In this document: one piece after another, positions 36,467 to 44,784 of the stretch | Layout: every line of letters begins with the position of its first letter | How positions within the stretch are numbered: the stretch's first letter is position 1 | Source of the DNA: Bin95 sp965220855 | Lineage (GTDB): Bacteria; Pseudomonadota; Alphaproteobacteria; Bin95 | Assembly: GCA_965220855.1 (NCBI GenBank) | Contig: CBDCQY010000001.1 | Location: 372,001-436,000 of the forward strand | Reading direction: 5' to 3' | Length of the DNA stretch: 64,000 nt | The notes under the pieces: generated by a model | What the model was told of the DNA's origin: nothing | The model's database searches: none | Seen by the model: the letters and a program-made list of their open reading frames with translations, nothing else | Position numbers and translations under genes: made by a program

Positions 36467-38356
36467 ATGGCTGCGGAACCCAGCGCGCCCGAGGCCGCCG
36501 CAGCGGCCGGGACCGAGGCCGCCGGGGTCGAGGCGATCCGCCGGCATCTGCGCGTCATGCCGCTCGCCCCCGGCGTCTATCGCATGATCGACCGAAGGGG
36601 GCAGGTGCTCTATGTCGGCAAGGCGCGCGCGCTCCGCCGGCGCGTCGCCGCCTACGCCAGGCCCGAGGGGCAGCCCTGGCGCATCCGCCGCATGATCTCC
36701 GAGACCGCCGACATGGAGGTGGTGACCACCCACACCGAGGTCGAGGCGCTGCTGCTGGAGATCAATCTCATCAAGGAGCTGCGCCCGCGCTACAATGTGC
36801 TGCTGCGCGACGACAAGAGCTTTCCGCACATCCTGCTGGCCCGCGACCATGACTGGCCGCGCATCCTGAAGCATCGCGGCGCGCGCAGCCGGCCGGGGGA
36901 GTATTTCGGCCCCTTCGCCTCCGCCGGGGCGGTGAACCGCACGCTGACCGCATTGCAGCGCGCCTTCCTGCTGCGCTCCTGCTCCGACGCCGTGTTCCGC
37001 AGCCGCACCCGGCCCTGCCTGCTCTACCAGATCAAGCGCTGCTCGGCGCCCTGCGTCGGGCGGGTCTCGGCCGAGGATTACGAGGCGGCGCTCGGCGCGG
37101 CGCGCGCCTTCCTCTCCGGCGAGAGCCGGGCGGTGCAGCAGGCCTTCTCGGAGCGGATGCAGGCGGCGAGCGACGCGCTCGACTTCGAGACCGCCGCGCT
37201 CTACCGAGACCGCATCCGCGCGCTGACCCGCGTCCAGGCGCATCAGGACATCAATGTCGAGGGCGTGGGCGACGCCGACGTCATCGCCGCCCATTTCGAG
37301 GGCGGGCAGGCCTGCGTGCAGGTGTTCTTCTTCCGCGCCGGGCAGAATTTCGGCAATCGCGCCTATTTTCCGACCGGCAGCCGGCATCACGAGCCGGCGG
37401 AGGTGCTGGCGGCCTTCGTCGGCCAGTTCTACAGCAACAAGCCGCCGCCCCGCCGCGTGCTGCTGAGCGCGCGCCCGGCCGAGGACGGGCTGCTCGCCGA
37501 GGCGCTCTGCCTCAAGGCCGGGCGGCGGGTCGATCTGCGCTGGCCGCAGCGCGGCGCCAAGCGCAAGCTGGTGGACCACGCGCTCGCCAATGCGCGCGAG
37601 GCGCTGCAGCGCCGCTCGGCGGAGAACGCCACCCAGCGCAAGCTGCTCCGCAGCCTCGCCGAACTGCTGGACCTGGAAGCGCCGCCGGAGCGCATCGAGG
37701 TTTATGACAACAGTCATATCCAGGGCCGCAACGCCGTCGGCGGCATGATCGTGGCGGGGGTGGAGGGCCTGCGCCGCAACGCCTATCGCAAGTTCAACAT
37801 CAAGGGCGCGGCCGCGCCCGGCGACGATTTCGCCATGATGCGCGAAGTGCTGCGCCGGCGCTTTTCGCGCGCGCTGAAGGAAGACCCGGAGCGCGCCGGC
37901 GACGGCTGGCCGGACCTGGTAGTGATCGACGGCGGCGCGGGGCAGCTCTCCTCCGCCCGCCAGGCGCTGGAGGAGCTGGGGGTCGAGGACCTGGCCCTGC
38001 TGGCGATCGCCAAGGGGCCGGACCGCAATGCCGGGCGCGAGCGCTTCTTCGCGCCGGACAAGGCGCCCTTCTCGCTGCCGCCGCAGGACCCGCTGCTGCA
38101 TTTCCTCCAGCGCCTGCGCGACGAGGCGCACCGCTTCGCCATCGGCGCGCACCGCGCGCGGCGCGCGCGCGCCATCCGGTCCTCGCCGCTGGACGAGGTG
38201 GCCGGCGTCGGCGCCGCCCGCAAGCGCGCGCTGCTGCACCATTTCGGCTCCGCGCGCGGCGTGGAGAGCGCGGGCCTGGCGGACCTGCAAGCCGTTCCCG
38301 GCATCTCCCGCACCGTGGCGCAGCGCCTCTACGACCATTTCCACCCGGAAGGCTGA
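36467..38356 (+). CDS. uvrC: Excinuclease ABC subunit C
   Basis: Nucleotide-excision repair endonuclease that makes both incisions after UvrAB recognition. The 629-residue protein shows all domains: GIY-YIG nuclease (PGVYRMIDRRGQVLYVGKA near 35-55), Cys-rich segment (CLLYQIKRCSAPCVG), UVR motif (QASDALDFETAALYRDRI region), C-terminal RNase-H-like nuclease (YDNSHIQGRNAVGGMIV, LVVIDGGAGQL) and a final helix-hairpin-helix pair (LDEVAGVGAARKRALLHHFGS, LQAVPGISRTVA). Intact and of normal length. It follows the antiporter by 6 nt. Confidence 0.96.
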   Translation: MAAEPSAPEAAAAAGTEAAGVEAIRRHLRVMPLAPGVYRMIDRRGQVLYVGKARALRRRVAAYARPEGQPWRIRRMISETADMEVVTTHTEVEALLLEINLIKELRPRYNVLLRDDKSFPHILLARDHDWPRILKHRGARSRPGEYFGPFASAGAVNRTLTALQRAFLLRSCSDAVFRSRTRPCLLYQIKRCSAPCVGRVSAEDYEAALGAARAFLSGESRAVQQAFSERMQAASDALDFETAALYRDRIRALTRVQAHQDINVEGVGDADVIAAHFEGGQACVQVFFFRAGQNFGNRAYFPTGSRHHEPAEVLAAFVGQFYSNKPPPRRVLLSARPAEDGLLAEALCLKAGRRVDLRWPQRGAKRKLVDHALANAREALQRRSAENATQRKLLRSLAELLDLEAPPERIEVYDNSHIQGRNAVGGMIVAGVEGLRRNAYRKFNIKGAAAPGDDFAMMREVLRRRFSRALKEDPERAGDGWPDLVVIDGGAGQLSSARQALEELGVEDLALLAIAKGPDRNAGRERFFAPDKAPFSLPPQDPLLHFLQRLRDEAHRFAIGAHRARRARAIRSSPLDEVAGVGAARKRALLHHFGSARGVESAGLADLQAVPGISRTVAQRLYDHFHPEG

Positions 38357-38362
38357 GCGGGT

Positions 38363-38392
38363 TTGTCGGGCCGCGACCGGCCATGCTATAAT
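38363..38392 (+). promoter_or_regulatory. Sigma-70-like promoter of the SulP transporter gene
   Basis: TTGTCG (38363-38368), 18-bp spacer, then a perfect TATAAT (38387-38392) within an AT-rich patch between uvrC and the transporter. A transcript would begin near 38399, leaving a short leader to the start codon. One of the clearest promoters in the window. Confidence 0.65.
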
Positions 38393-38430
38393 ATATCCAC
38401 AAAAGATGGGGGAAGGTGGGCGGTTTCGGC

Positions 38431-40083
38431 ATGAAATACAGCCTCGACGCCTTGCGCGGCGACATTTTCGGCGGCGTCACCTCGACGATCGTGGCGCTGC
38501 CGATGGCTCTCGGCTTCGGCATCGCCTCGGGCATGGGCGCGGCGGCGGGCCTTTACGGGGCGATTGCGGTCGGTTTCTTCGCGGCGGCGTTCGGCGGCAC
38601 GCGCGCGCAGATTTCCGGCCCGACTGCGCCGATGACCGTCGCCATGGCGGTCGTGCTGACCGCCCATGCCAGCAGCCTCGCCGAGGCGCTCGCCATCGTC
38701 GTGCTGGCGGGCCTGCTGCAAATCCTGCTGGGCGTGTCGAAGATCGGGCGTTTCGTGGCCTATACGCCGCTTGTCGTGGTCTCGGGCTTCATGTCCGGCA
38801 TCGGCGTCATCATCATGCTGATGCAGTCGCTGCCGCTGCTCGGCGCGCCGGGCGCGTCCGGCGGCCCGATGGGCGCGGCGCGGGCGCTGCCGGCGGCGGC
38901 GAGCGCTCCTCATATGGACGCCCTGGTCGTCGGCGCGGTCACGCTCGCGGTCGGCTTCCTGTGGCCGCGACGCCTCTCGCGTATCGTGCCCGGCCCGCTG
39001 GCGGCGCTGGCGGCCGGCACGGCGCTCGGCGTGCTCTGGTTCACGGGCGCGCCGGTCATCGGCGCGGTTCCGATCGGCCTGCCGACGCTGCATTTCGCGC
39101 TGCCGCCGGCGGAATTCCTGATTTATGCGCTGCAGCCGGCGCTGATCCTCGCCCTGCTCGGCTCGGTCGATAGCCTGCTGACCTCGCTGGTGGCGGACGC
39201 GATGACCGGGCGGCGCCACAATCCGGACCGGGAGCTGATCGGACAGGGCGTCGGCAACATGGTGGCCGGGCTGATCGGCGCGCTGCCCGGCGCGGGCGCG
39301 ACCATGGGCACCGTCACCAATATCCGCTCCGGCGGGACGACGCCGGTCTCGGGGGCGTTGTATGCGGTGCTGCTGCTGGTGCTGGTGCTGGGCCTCGGGC
39401 GGCTGGTGGAGCCGATCCCGCTCGCCGCGCTGGCGGGCGTGCTGATCAAGGTCGGCTGGGACATCGTGGACTGGCGGATGCTGCTGCGGGTCCACCGGCT
39501 TCGGCGCGAGCATCTGATCGTCATGCTGACGACGCTCGCCCTCACCGTGTTCGTCGATCTGATCACCGCGGTCGCCATCGGGCTGATCGTCGGGGGCATG
39601 GTGCACGCCCTGCGGCTGGAGCGGCTGGAACTCGACAGCGTGATTTCGGTGCCGCTGCTGGATGCGACCTTCTTCGCCGGCGAGCCGGCCCCGGAGGGCG
39701 CCGATCCCCACCGGGCGCAGGTCGGCATGGTGGCGCTCGGCGGCACCCTGACCGTCGCCTCCTCGCACAAGCTCGCCACCGTGATCGGCCTCGACATCCG
39801 CCAGCATGAGGTGGTCATCTTCGACTTCGCCAACACCGCCTATATCGACGACAGCGCGTCGGTGGTGATCGGGCAGCTGCTGGAGCTTGCCGAGGCGTCG
39901 GACACGGAATGCATCGTCATGGGCCTCGCCCCCGAAGTGGCGGCGACGCTCGCGAGCTTCGACATTCTGGGCCGGCTGCCGCCCGGCCGCGTCGTCGCCA
40001 CGCTGGACGAGGCCCGCCGGCTCGCCAGGGAAGTGCTGGAGGCGCGCTCAGCCGCCGTTTCCATGAAGGGCGAAAGCGGTTAG
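38431..40083 (+). CDS. SulP/SLC26-family anion transporter with C-terminal STAS domain
   Basis: A 550-residue secondary transporter for sulfate, bicarbonate or other anions. The N-terminal signature GDIFGGVTSTIVALPMALGFG and the conserved AQISGPTAPMTVAM loop mark the SulP core, with 12-14 hydrophobic segments to about residue 400. The STAS domain follows (VVIFDFANTAYIDDSASVVIG near 460-480), whose DDSA stretch matches the nucleotide-contact loop of STAS/anti-sigma antagonists. The start at ATG 38431 is favoured by homology; in-frame GTG 38416 is possible. It has its own promoter. The substrate is not decided. Confidence 0.87.
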   Translation: MKYSLDALRGDIFGGVTSTIVALPMALGFGIASGMGAAAGLYGAIAVGFFAAAFGGTRAQISGPTAPMTVAMAVVLTAHASSLAEALAIVVLAGLLQILLGVSKIGRFVAYTPLVVVSGFMSGIGVIIMLMQSLPLLGAPGASGGPMGAARALPAAASAPHMDALVVGAVTLAVGFLWPRRLSRIVPGPLAALAAGTALGVLWFTGAPVIGAVPIGLPTLHFALPPAEFLIYALQPALILALLGSVDSLLTSLVADAMTGRRHNPDRELIGQGVGNMVAGLIGALPGAGATMGTVTNIRSGGTTPVSGALYAVLLLVLVLGLGRLVEPIPLAALAGVLIKVGWDIVDWRMLLRVHRLRREHLIVMLTTLALTVFVDLITAVAIGLIVGGMVHALRLERLELDSVISVPLLDATFFAGEPAPEGADPHRAQVGMVALGGTLTVASSHKLATVIGLDIRQHEVVIFDFANTAYIDDSASVVIGQLLELAEASDTECIVMGLAPEVAATLASFDILGRLPPGRVVATLDEARRLAREVLEARSAAVSMKGESG

Positions 40084-40112
40084 CCTGCCGGCGGAGCGAG
40101 AGGAGGGGCGCG

Positions 40113-41150
40113 ATGCGGCTCGGGATTGTGCTTGGGTATAGCGGCGGCGACATGGCCCAGAAGGTGGCGCTGGCCCAGGAGGCCGAGCGGCTCGGCTATG
40201 AGATGTGCTGGACTTCCGAGGCCTGGGGCACGGACGCCATCTCGGCCGCGGCCTGGATCCTGGCGCAGACCGAGCGCCTCAAGGTCGGCACGGCGATCGT
40301 GCAGATGCAGTCGCGCACGCCGGCGCTCGCCGCCATGACCGCGATGACCTTGCAGGACATGTCGGGCGGGCGCTTCGTGCTCGGCATCGGCCCCTCCGGG
40401 CCGCAGGTGATCGAGGGCTGGCACGGCGTGCCGTTCGGCAAGCCGCTCGGGCGCACCCGCGAATATATCTCCATCATCCGCCAGGTGCTGCGCCGCGAGG
40501 GCGTGCTGGAGCATCATGGCGAGCATTACAGCATCCCCTATCACGGCCCCGGCGCCACCGGGCTCGGCAAGCCGCTCAAGACCATCCTGCATCCCGATCC
40601 CGACCTCACGATCTACACCGCCGCGATCACCCCGGCGGGCGTGCGCACGGCGGCGGAGGTCGCCGACGGCGTGATCCCGGTGTTCATGGACCCCGAACAG
40701 GATGTGTTCGGCGGCCCGATCGCGGAGGGGCTGGCGAAGGCCGGAGGCGGCAAGAGCGCCGACGATTTCGACGTCGTGCCCTTCGTGCCGATCCGCGTCG
40801 GCGACGATCTGGAAGCCTGCCGCGCGCCGGTGCGCGAGCATCTGGCCTTCTATGTCGGCGGCATGGGCGCGCGCGACAAGAACTTCTACAACGACTATGT
40901 GGGCCGCATGGGCTACGAGGACGCGGCGCGCAAGGTGCAGGACCTGTTCCTCTCCGGCAAGCGCCGGGAGGCCACCGCCGCCCTGCCGGACGAACTGGTG
41001 GACAGCGTGGCGCTGCTGGGCGACGCGGCCCGCATCCGCGACCGTCTGGGCGCCTGGAAGGACGCCATCGCCGCCGGCCGCGTGGCCGGCATCGCGCTCA
41101 CCGGCGCGACGCCGGAAGCGCTGCGCGTGCTGGCCGAAGCGGCCGCCTGA
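40113..41150 (+). CDS. LLM-class flavin/F420-dependent oxidoreductase 2
   Basis: A 345-residue luciferase-like oxidoreductase close to the F420-dependent group: LGYEMCWTSEAWGTDAIS, LKVGTAIVQMQSRTPALAAMTAMT, LGIGPSGPQVIEGWHGV, and the C-terminal DSVALLGDAARIRDRL. An excellent ribosome site (AGGAGGGG) precedes the ATG at 40113. It lies 30 nt after the SulP gene and is convergent with the UGSC selenoprotein gene. The substrate is unknown. Confidence 0.86.
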   Translation: MRLGIVLGYSGGDMAQKVALAQEAERLGYEMCWTSEAWGTDAISAAAWILAQTERLKVGTAIVQMQSRTPALAAMTAMTLQDMSGGRFVLGIGPSGPQVIEGWHGVPFGKPLGRTREYISIIRQVLRREGVLEHHGEHYSIPYHGPGATGLGKPLKTILHPDPDLTIYTAAITPAGVRTAAEVADGVIPVFMDPEQDVFGGPIAEGLAKAGGGKSADDFDVVPFVPIRVGDDLEACRAPVREHLAFYVGGMGARDKNFYNDYVGRMGYEDAARKVQDLFLSGKRREATAALPDELVDSVALLGDAARIRDRLGAWKDAIAAGRVAGIALTGATPEALRVLAEAAA

Positions 41151-41180
41151 GCCGCTCCGGCCGGCCTTCGCCGGCGCGTC

Positions 41181-41705
41181 CTACGCCTGGCGGATCGCCG
41201 CCAGGATCGGCCCGACCGCGCGCTCGGCGATGTCGGTCAGCTCCTCCGGCGTGCGGTTCTGGATCGGGTGATCGACGAACACGACCGCCGGGCGCACGCC
41301 CATGGCGTCGGCCTGCGTCGCCGCCGCGTCCCGGAACTCCACCGTGGCGACGGCGCAGCCGGGCATTCCGAGGCGATCGAGCTCGATGATGTCATGCAAA
41401 CTGCACGACGTGCAGGAGCCTCAATCGGCCAGGCCTTCGACGACGATGTCGCAGCGCTCGACGATCTCCTGGATCACGCCCTGCGGGGCCGGCTTGGTGT
41501 GCGTCGGCTTGGCGAAGCGCAGCACTTGCAGGCCCTCGGCCGCGAAGCGCGCCTCGACCGCGTCCAGAAATTCCACCGAGCGCTCCTTGCCGATCGAGAG
41601 GAGGCCGATGGTCAGCCCCTCCAGGCTCGCCGGCGGCGTCACCGGCGCGCGAGCCGCCGGGGCGGTCTCCGCCGTCGGGTCTCGCATGGCGTAGCGTTCG
41701 CTCAC
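41181..41705 (-). CDS. Stand-alone UGSC selenoprotein with in-frame UGA (Sec95)
   Basis: A 174-residue protein if the TGA at 41423-41421 is read as Sec. The frame continues to TAG at 41183. N-terminal half: LTIGLLSIGKERSVEFLDAV and ERCDIVVEGLAD; then Sec and GSCTSCSLHDIIELDRLGMPG, giving the motif U-G-S-C-T-S-C with two further cysteines. A SECIS-like hairpin follows by 11 nt. The GTG start at 41705 overlaps the stop of the thioredoxin-DGLP gene (GTGA). It is therefore the split version of the fusion encoded at 30491. It is the last gene of a minus-strand run from 46066. It would be miscalled as two ORFs without recoding. Confidence 0.85.
41391..41423 (-). promoter_or_regulatory. Bacterial SECIS-type hairpin after UGA at complement 41423
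   Basis: Reading the minus strand, 11 nt after the UGA comes GTCGTGCA (41409-41402), loop GTT, then TGCATGAC (41398-41391): an 8-bp stem with one G-U pair and a G at the first loop position. A competing shorter stem (CTGCAC/GTGCAG) starts only 5 nt from the UGA. The 8-bp version matches the spacing of the other two elements. Confidence 0.65.
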
Positions 41706-43147
41706 AGATCGATCTCCTTCGTTACGGGATCCACTTCGCCCCACATGCGCATGCCGGTCCAGCCGCCGATGACGGCCGAGAACAGGCCCGCCGGGCCGCC
41801 GGCGCGCGCGATCAGGAAGGTGCCGGGGCGAAACTTGTCGATAAATTCGCCCTCCCGATCCGGCTCCACGCCCTCGGCCAGGCCGTCGGCCCCGCGCTGC
41901 ACCGCGCTCGAGGGGCGTTTGAGCGCCTGCCAGAGCTCCGCCTCGATCTCGGCCCGGCCCCAGCCCTCGGCCTTGAAGATGGCGTAATGCTCGGGCGTGA
42001 GCACCAGCAGCGCGCCGCCGAACTCGCAGAGCTTCGGGTGGTTCACATGCCAGAGATAGCGGGCGAGCGAGTCGGTGAGTTCGCGCGCCGTGCGGCTCTT
42101 CTGATCGACGAAGCCGCTCACGCCCTCGCCGTGGAACAGCGTGACCGTGGAGGCGCCGGGCCGAAAGCCGCGCGCCACCGAGAGCGGCGTCCAGTCGGGG
42201 TCGGTCTCATCCTCGGCGAAGCAGAAGCTGTATTTGCCGGGATTGCCGAGCGCGGCGCGGTCGATGCCGCCCGGAAGCCCGCCGCCGACATTGCGGATGA
42301 CCAGCTGGAGCGCGCGCCCGATGGTGGCGTTGGCGCGGTTGCCCTGGCCGAGCGCGTTCAGCCCCCAGTTCATGCCGATGCGCCGCGCGACCGGGCCGTT
42401 GACGACGATCACCGGGCCGGCGAAATGGGTCGTGCAGAGCAGGCCGTGCATGGAGAAGGCGGGGTCCAGCGCCGCCTCGATGGCCGCCAGCACCACCGGG
42501 AAATAGTCCGGCCGGCAGCCGGCCATGACGGCGTTGATGGCGACCTTCTCCACCGTGCAGGGCGCGAGATTGGGCGGGATCCGGCCGACGATCTCGTCGG
42601 CCGCGCGCGCAGTCCCGGCCAGCATCCGGGCGATGCGCAAATCGGTCGGCGGCGTCACCGGCAGCCCGTCGGTCCAGCCGCGGTCGTAGGCCGCCTCCAT
42701 CGGATCGTCCTCGGGGCCGACCTCGATCCGGCGCGCCGCCAGGCTCAGATCGCCGAAGCGGAGCGCCAGGCGCTCCGGCATCCCCGGTTCGACCGAGAGC
42801 GAGCCGCAGCCCGGCCGGTTCTCCGGCAGGTCCGCGCCGAGCTCCGCCCGGCCGGTCAGCGCGCGCCACTCCGCCTTGTTCCAGCCGATCGCGCGCCCGG
42901 CTTCCGCGCCGCCGGCGAAGCGGATCAGCGTCGGCGCGGTCTCGATATCCAGGCGGTAGGAGATTTCCAGATCGGCGTCATGCCGGGGGCGCGCGCCTTC
43001 CGGGAAGGCGGGGTCGTCCTGCGTCACCACCACCGCGCCCGCCGTCGCCAGTTCGACCAGCACCGGGGCCGCCAGTTCGCAGGTCGGACAGTCCCGCTTG
43101 ACCACCGCCAGCAGGCCGTCCTGAGGAAGTGCGTCTCGCCAGCCCAT
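41702..43147 (-). CDS. Thioredoxin-like domain fused to a DGLP domain
   Basis: A 481-residue protein. Residues 1-110 look like a thioredoxin fold: the active-site motif VVKRDCPTCELAAPVL (Cys20, Cys23) and the cis-Pro strand TAPTLIRFAGG followed by IGWNKAEW. A second cysteine site GCGS lies at 113-116. The DGLP domain starts near 157 (RGWTDGLPVTPPT), with INAVMAGCRPDYFPV and ANATIGRALQLVIRNVGGG. The stop overlaps the GTG start of the UGSC selenoprotein gene, so thioredoxin, DGLP and UGSC parts are produced together. This is the strongest hint that the UGSC centre is reduced by, or delivers electrons to, a thioredoxin. The ATG at 43147 is chosen because homology starts there. Confidence 0.78.
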   Translation of the reverse strand: MGWRDALPQDGLLAVVKRDCPTCELAAPVLVELATAGAVVVTQDDPAFPEGARPRHDADLEISYRLDIETAPTLIRFAGGAEAGRAIGWNKAEWRALTGRAELGADLPENRPGCGSLSVEPGMPERLALRFGDLSLAARRIEVGPEDDPMEAAYDRGWTDGLPVTPPTDLRIARMLAGTARAADEIVGRIPPNLAPCTVEKVAINAVMAGCRPDYFPVVLAAIEAALDPAFSMHGLLCTTHFAGPVIVVNGPVARRIGMNWGLNALGQGNRANATIGRALQLVIRNVGGGLPGGIDRAALGNPGKYSFCFAEDETDPDWTPLSVARGFRPGASTVTLFHGEGVSGFVDQKSRTARELTDSLARYLWHVNHPKLCEFGGALLVLTPEHYAIFKAEGWGRAEIEAELWQALKRPSSAVQRGADGLAEGVEPDREGEFIDKFRPGTFLIARAGGPAGLFSAVIGGWTGMRMWGEVDPVTKEIDL

Positions 43148-43185
43148 CGCCGCCCCGACCCCCCGCAGAAATAGCTTCGCGCAGT

Positions 43186-44784
43186 CTATGCCGACGCGTC
43201 CTCCGACGCCATGGCCTCCGCCATGCGGCGCAATTCGCCCTTGCGGATTTTGGTGCCGTTGGGGCTGAGCGTCACCGGGAAGTCGGCGATCGGGGCCGCC
43301 CGGAGCGGAACCTTGTAGTTCGCCATGGTCTCGCGGCACCAGGCGAGCACCGCCCGCTCGTCATAGGCCGCCGCGTCGGCCGGGCGCACGAAGGCGAAGG
43401 CGCGCGGACCGCGCGGCGTCGCGACGCCGACCACCTGGCAGCCGGAGACGGCGGGATGCGTTTCGAGATGCGCCTCGATCTCGCCGGGCGCGGTCAGGAA
43501 GCCGGCGAGGCGGAGCGTGTCGCCCATCCGCGCCTCATAGACGAAGCTGCCATCGGCGCGCATATGGCCGGCGTCGCCAGTGCGCAGGAAGCCGTCTTCG
43601 GTCATCGCCGCCGCCGTCGCCTCGGGATCGCCCTCATAGCGGAGGAAGAGGCTCGGGCAGCGGATCTCGATCTCGCCGGAAACGCCGGGCGGGCAAAGTT
43701 CGCCGGTCTCGACATGGCGCACCCGCACCTCCGCCTCCGGCGCGACCGGATAGCCGCCGCCGGCAAGCCGGTCGGCGAGCGGCGCCTCCGGGCGCTGCAT
43801 CGCCATCAGCGCGCCGACCTCGCTCATGCCGTAAAGCCCGATCAGCGGCACGCCGCGCGCCAGCGTCCTGGCCTCGAAGTCCTCCAGCACCGGATTGAAC
43901 AGCGCATAGCCGCAAATCCGCAGGCTCGGAAACGGCTCCGGCTCCGCCCGCGCGGCCAGCATTCCGGCGAACATGTCGTCCGTGCCCATGAAGTGGGTCA
44001 CGCGGTGGCGGCGGAGCGCGCGGGCGGCCTCCGCCGGGGCGAACAGCGCCGCCAGCACATTCGGCGCGCCGCCGGCCACGGTCGCCATCATGGTGGAGAA
44101 GCCGAACACCCCGCAAAGCGGCGTGGCCTGATAGCTGACCGCGCCCGGCCGGTCCCAGCCGAAGGCCGCCACGCAGTCGCGCGCATGGCGGGCCACCGGA
44201 CCCTGCCCGTGCAGCACGAATTTCGGCTTCGAGGTAGTGCCGGAGGTGGTGAACATGATGCAGGGATCGCCCGCCTCCGCGCGGTCCTCGGCCAGCGGCG
44301 GGGCCTCGAACAGCGCGCGGAGCGCGCTTGCCGGCTTGCCGGCGATGCGCTCCGGGGCCGCGCTTCCGTCCTCCTCCCAGGCCAGCACCCGCTCCAGCCG
44401 GGCGAGCGCGTCCGCGTCGATTTCGGCGAGCAGGGCGGGAAAGTCGATGTCCTTGAAGCCGGGCCACATGACCAGCGTGCGCGCGCCCGAGCGCGCCAGG
44501 ATGTCGGCGACCTCCAGCGCCCGGAAGCGGGTGTTGACCGCGACCGCCACCGCTCCGAGGCGCGCGAGCGCAAAGAGGAGCGCCGGCCAGGCCGGGATGT
44601 TGGGCAGCCAGAGCGCCACCCGGTCGCCGCGCCCGACGCCCGCCGCCGCGAGGCCCGCCGCCGCCCGGCGCGAGCGCTCCAGCAGTTGCGCGTAGCTCCA
44701 CGTCTCCTCGCCGTAAATCAGCGCCGGCGCGTCGCCCGCCTCCCGCGCCGCCCGTTCCAGCAGGCCGGAGAGGGTCTCGCCCAT
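43186..44784 (-). CDS. AMP-dependent acyl-CoA synthetase/ligase
   Basis: A 532-residue ANL-family enzyme that activates a carboxylic acid to acyl-AMP and then to acyl-CoA. The ATP loop is FTTSGTTSKPKF; the A5-like motif reads LYGMSEVG; the hinge region contains FLRTGDAGHMRADGSFVYEAR; a C-terminal lysine lies in SPNGTKIRKGELR. Closest in style to fatty-acid or carnitine-CoA ligases. The ATG at 44784 shares one base with the stop of the MBL gene (TGATG). It lies 38 nt upstream of the thioredoxin-DGLP gene, in the same run as the UGSC module. Confidence 0.86.
   Translation of the reverse strand: MGETLSGLLERAAREAGDAPALIYGEETWSYAQLLERSRRAAAGLAAAGVGRGDRVALWLPNIPAWPALLFALARLGAVAVAVNTRFRALEVADILARSGARTLVMWPGFKDIDFPALLAEIDADALARLERVLAWEEDGSAAPERIAGKPASALRALFEAPPLAEDRAEAGDPCIMFTTSGTTSKPKFVLHGQGPVARHARDCVAAFGWDRPGAVSYQATPLCGVFGFSTMMATVAGGAPNVLAALFAPAEAARALRRHRVTHFMGTDDMFAGMLAARAEPEPFPSLRICGYALFNPVLEDFEARTLARGVPLIGLYGMSEVGALMAMQRPEAPLADRLAGGGYPVAPEAEVRVRHVETGELCPPGVSGEIEIRCPSLFLRYEGDPEATAAAMTEDGFLRTGDAGHMRADGSFVYEARMGDTLRLAGFLTAPGEIEAHLETHPAVSGCQVVGVATPRGPRAFAFVRPADAAAYDERAVLAWCRETMANYKVPLRAAPIADFPVTLSPNGTKIRKGELRRMAEAMASEDASA

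Noticed and set aside
35384..38344. 986-codon minus-strand frame opposite the antiporter and uvrC
   Set aside because: It is opposite two unmistakable genes; its histidine- and arginine-rich translation is typical of a GC-rich shadow.
41402..41416. Short CTGCAC/GTGCAG stem as the SECIS of the stand-alone UGSC gene
   Set aside because: It begins only 5 nt after the UGA and would probably be within the ribosome footprint; the overlapping 8-bp stem at 11 nt fits better with the other two elements.
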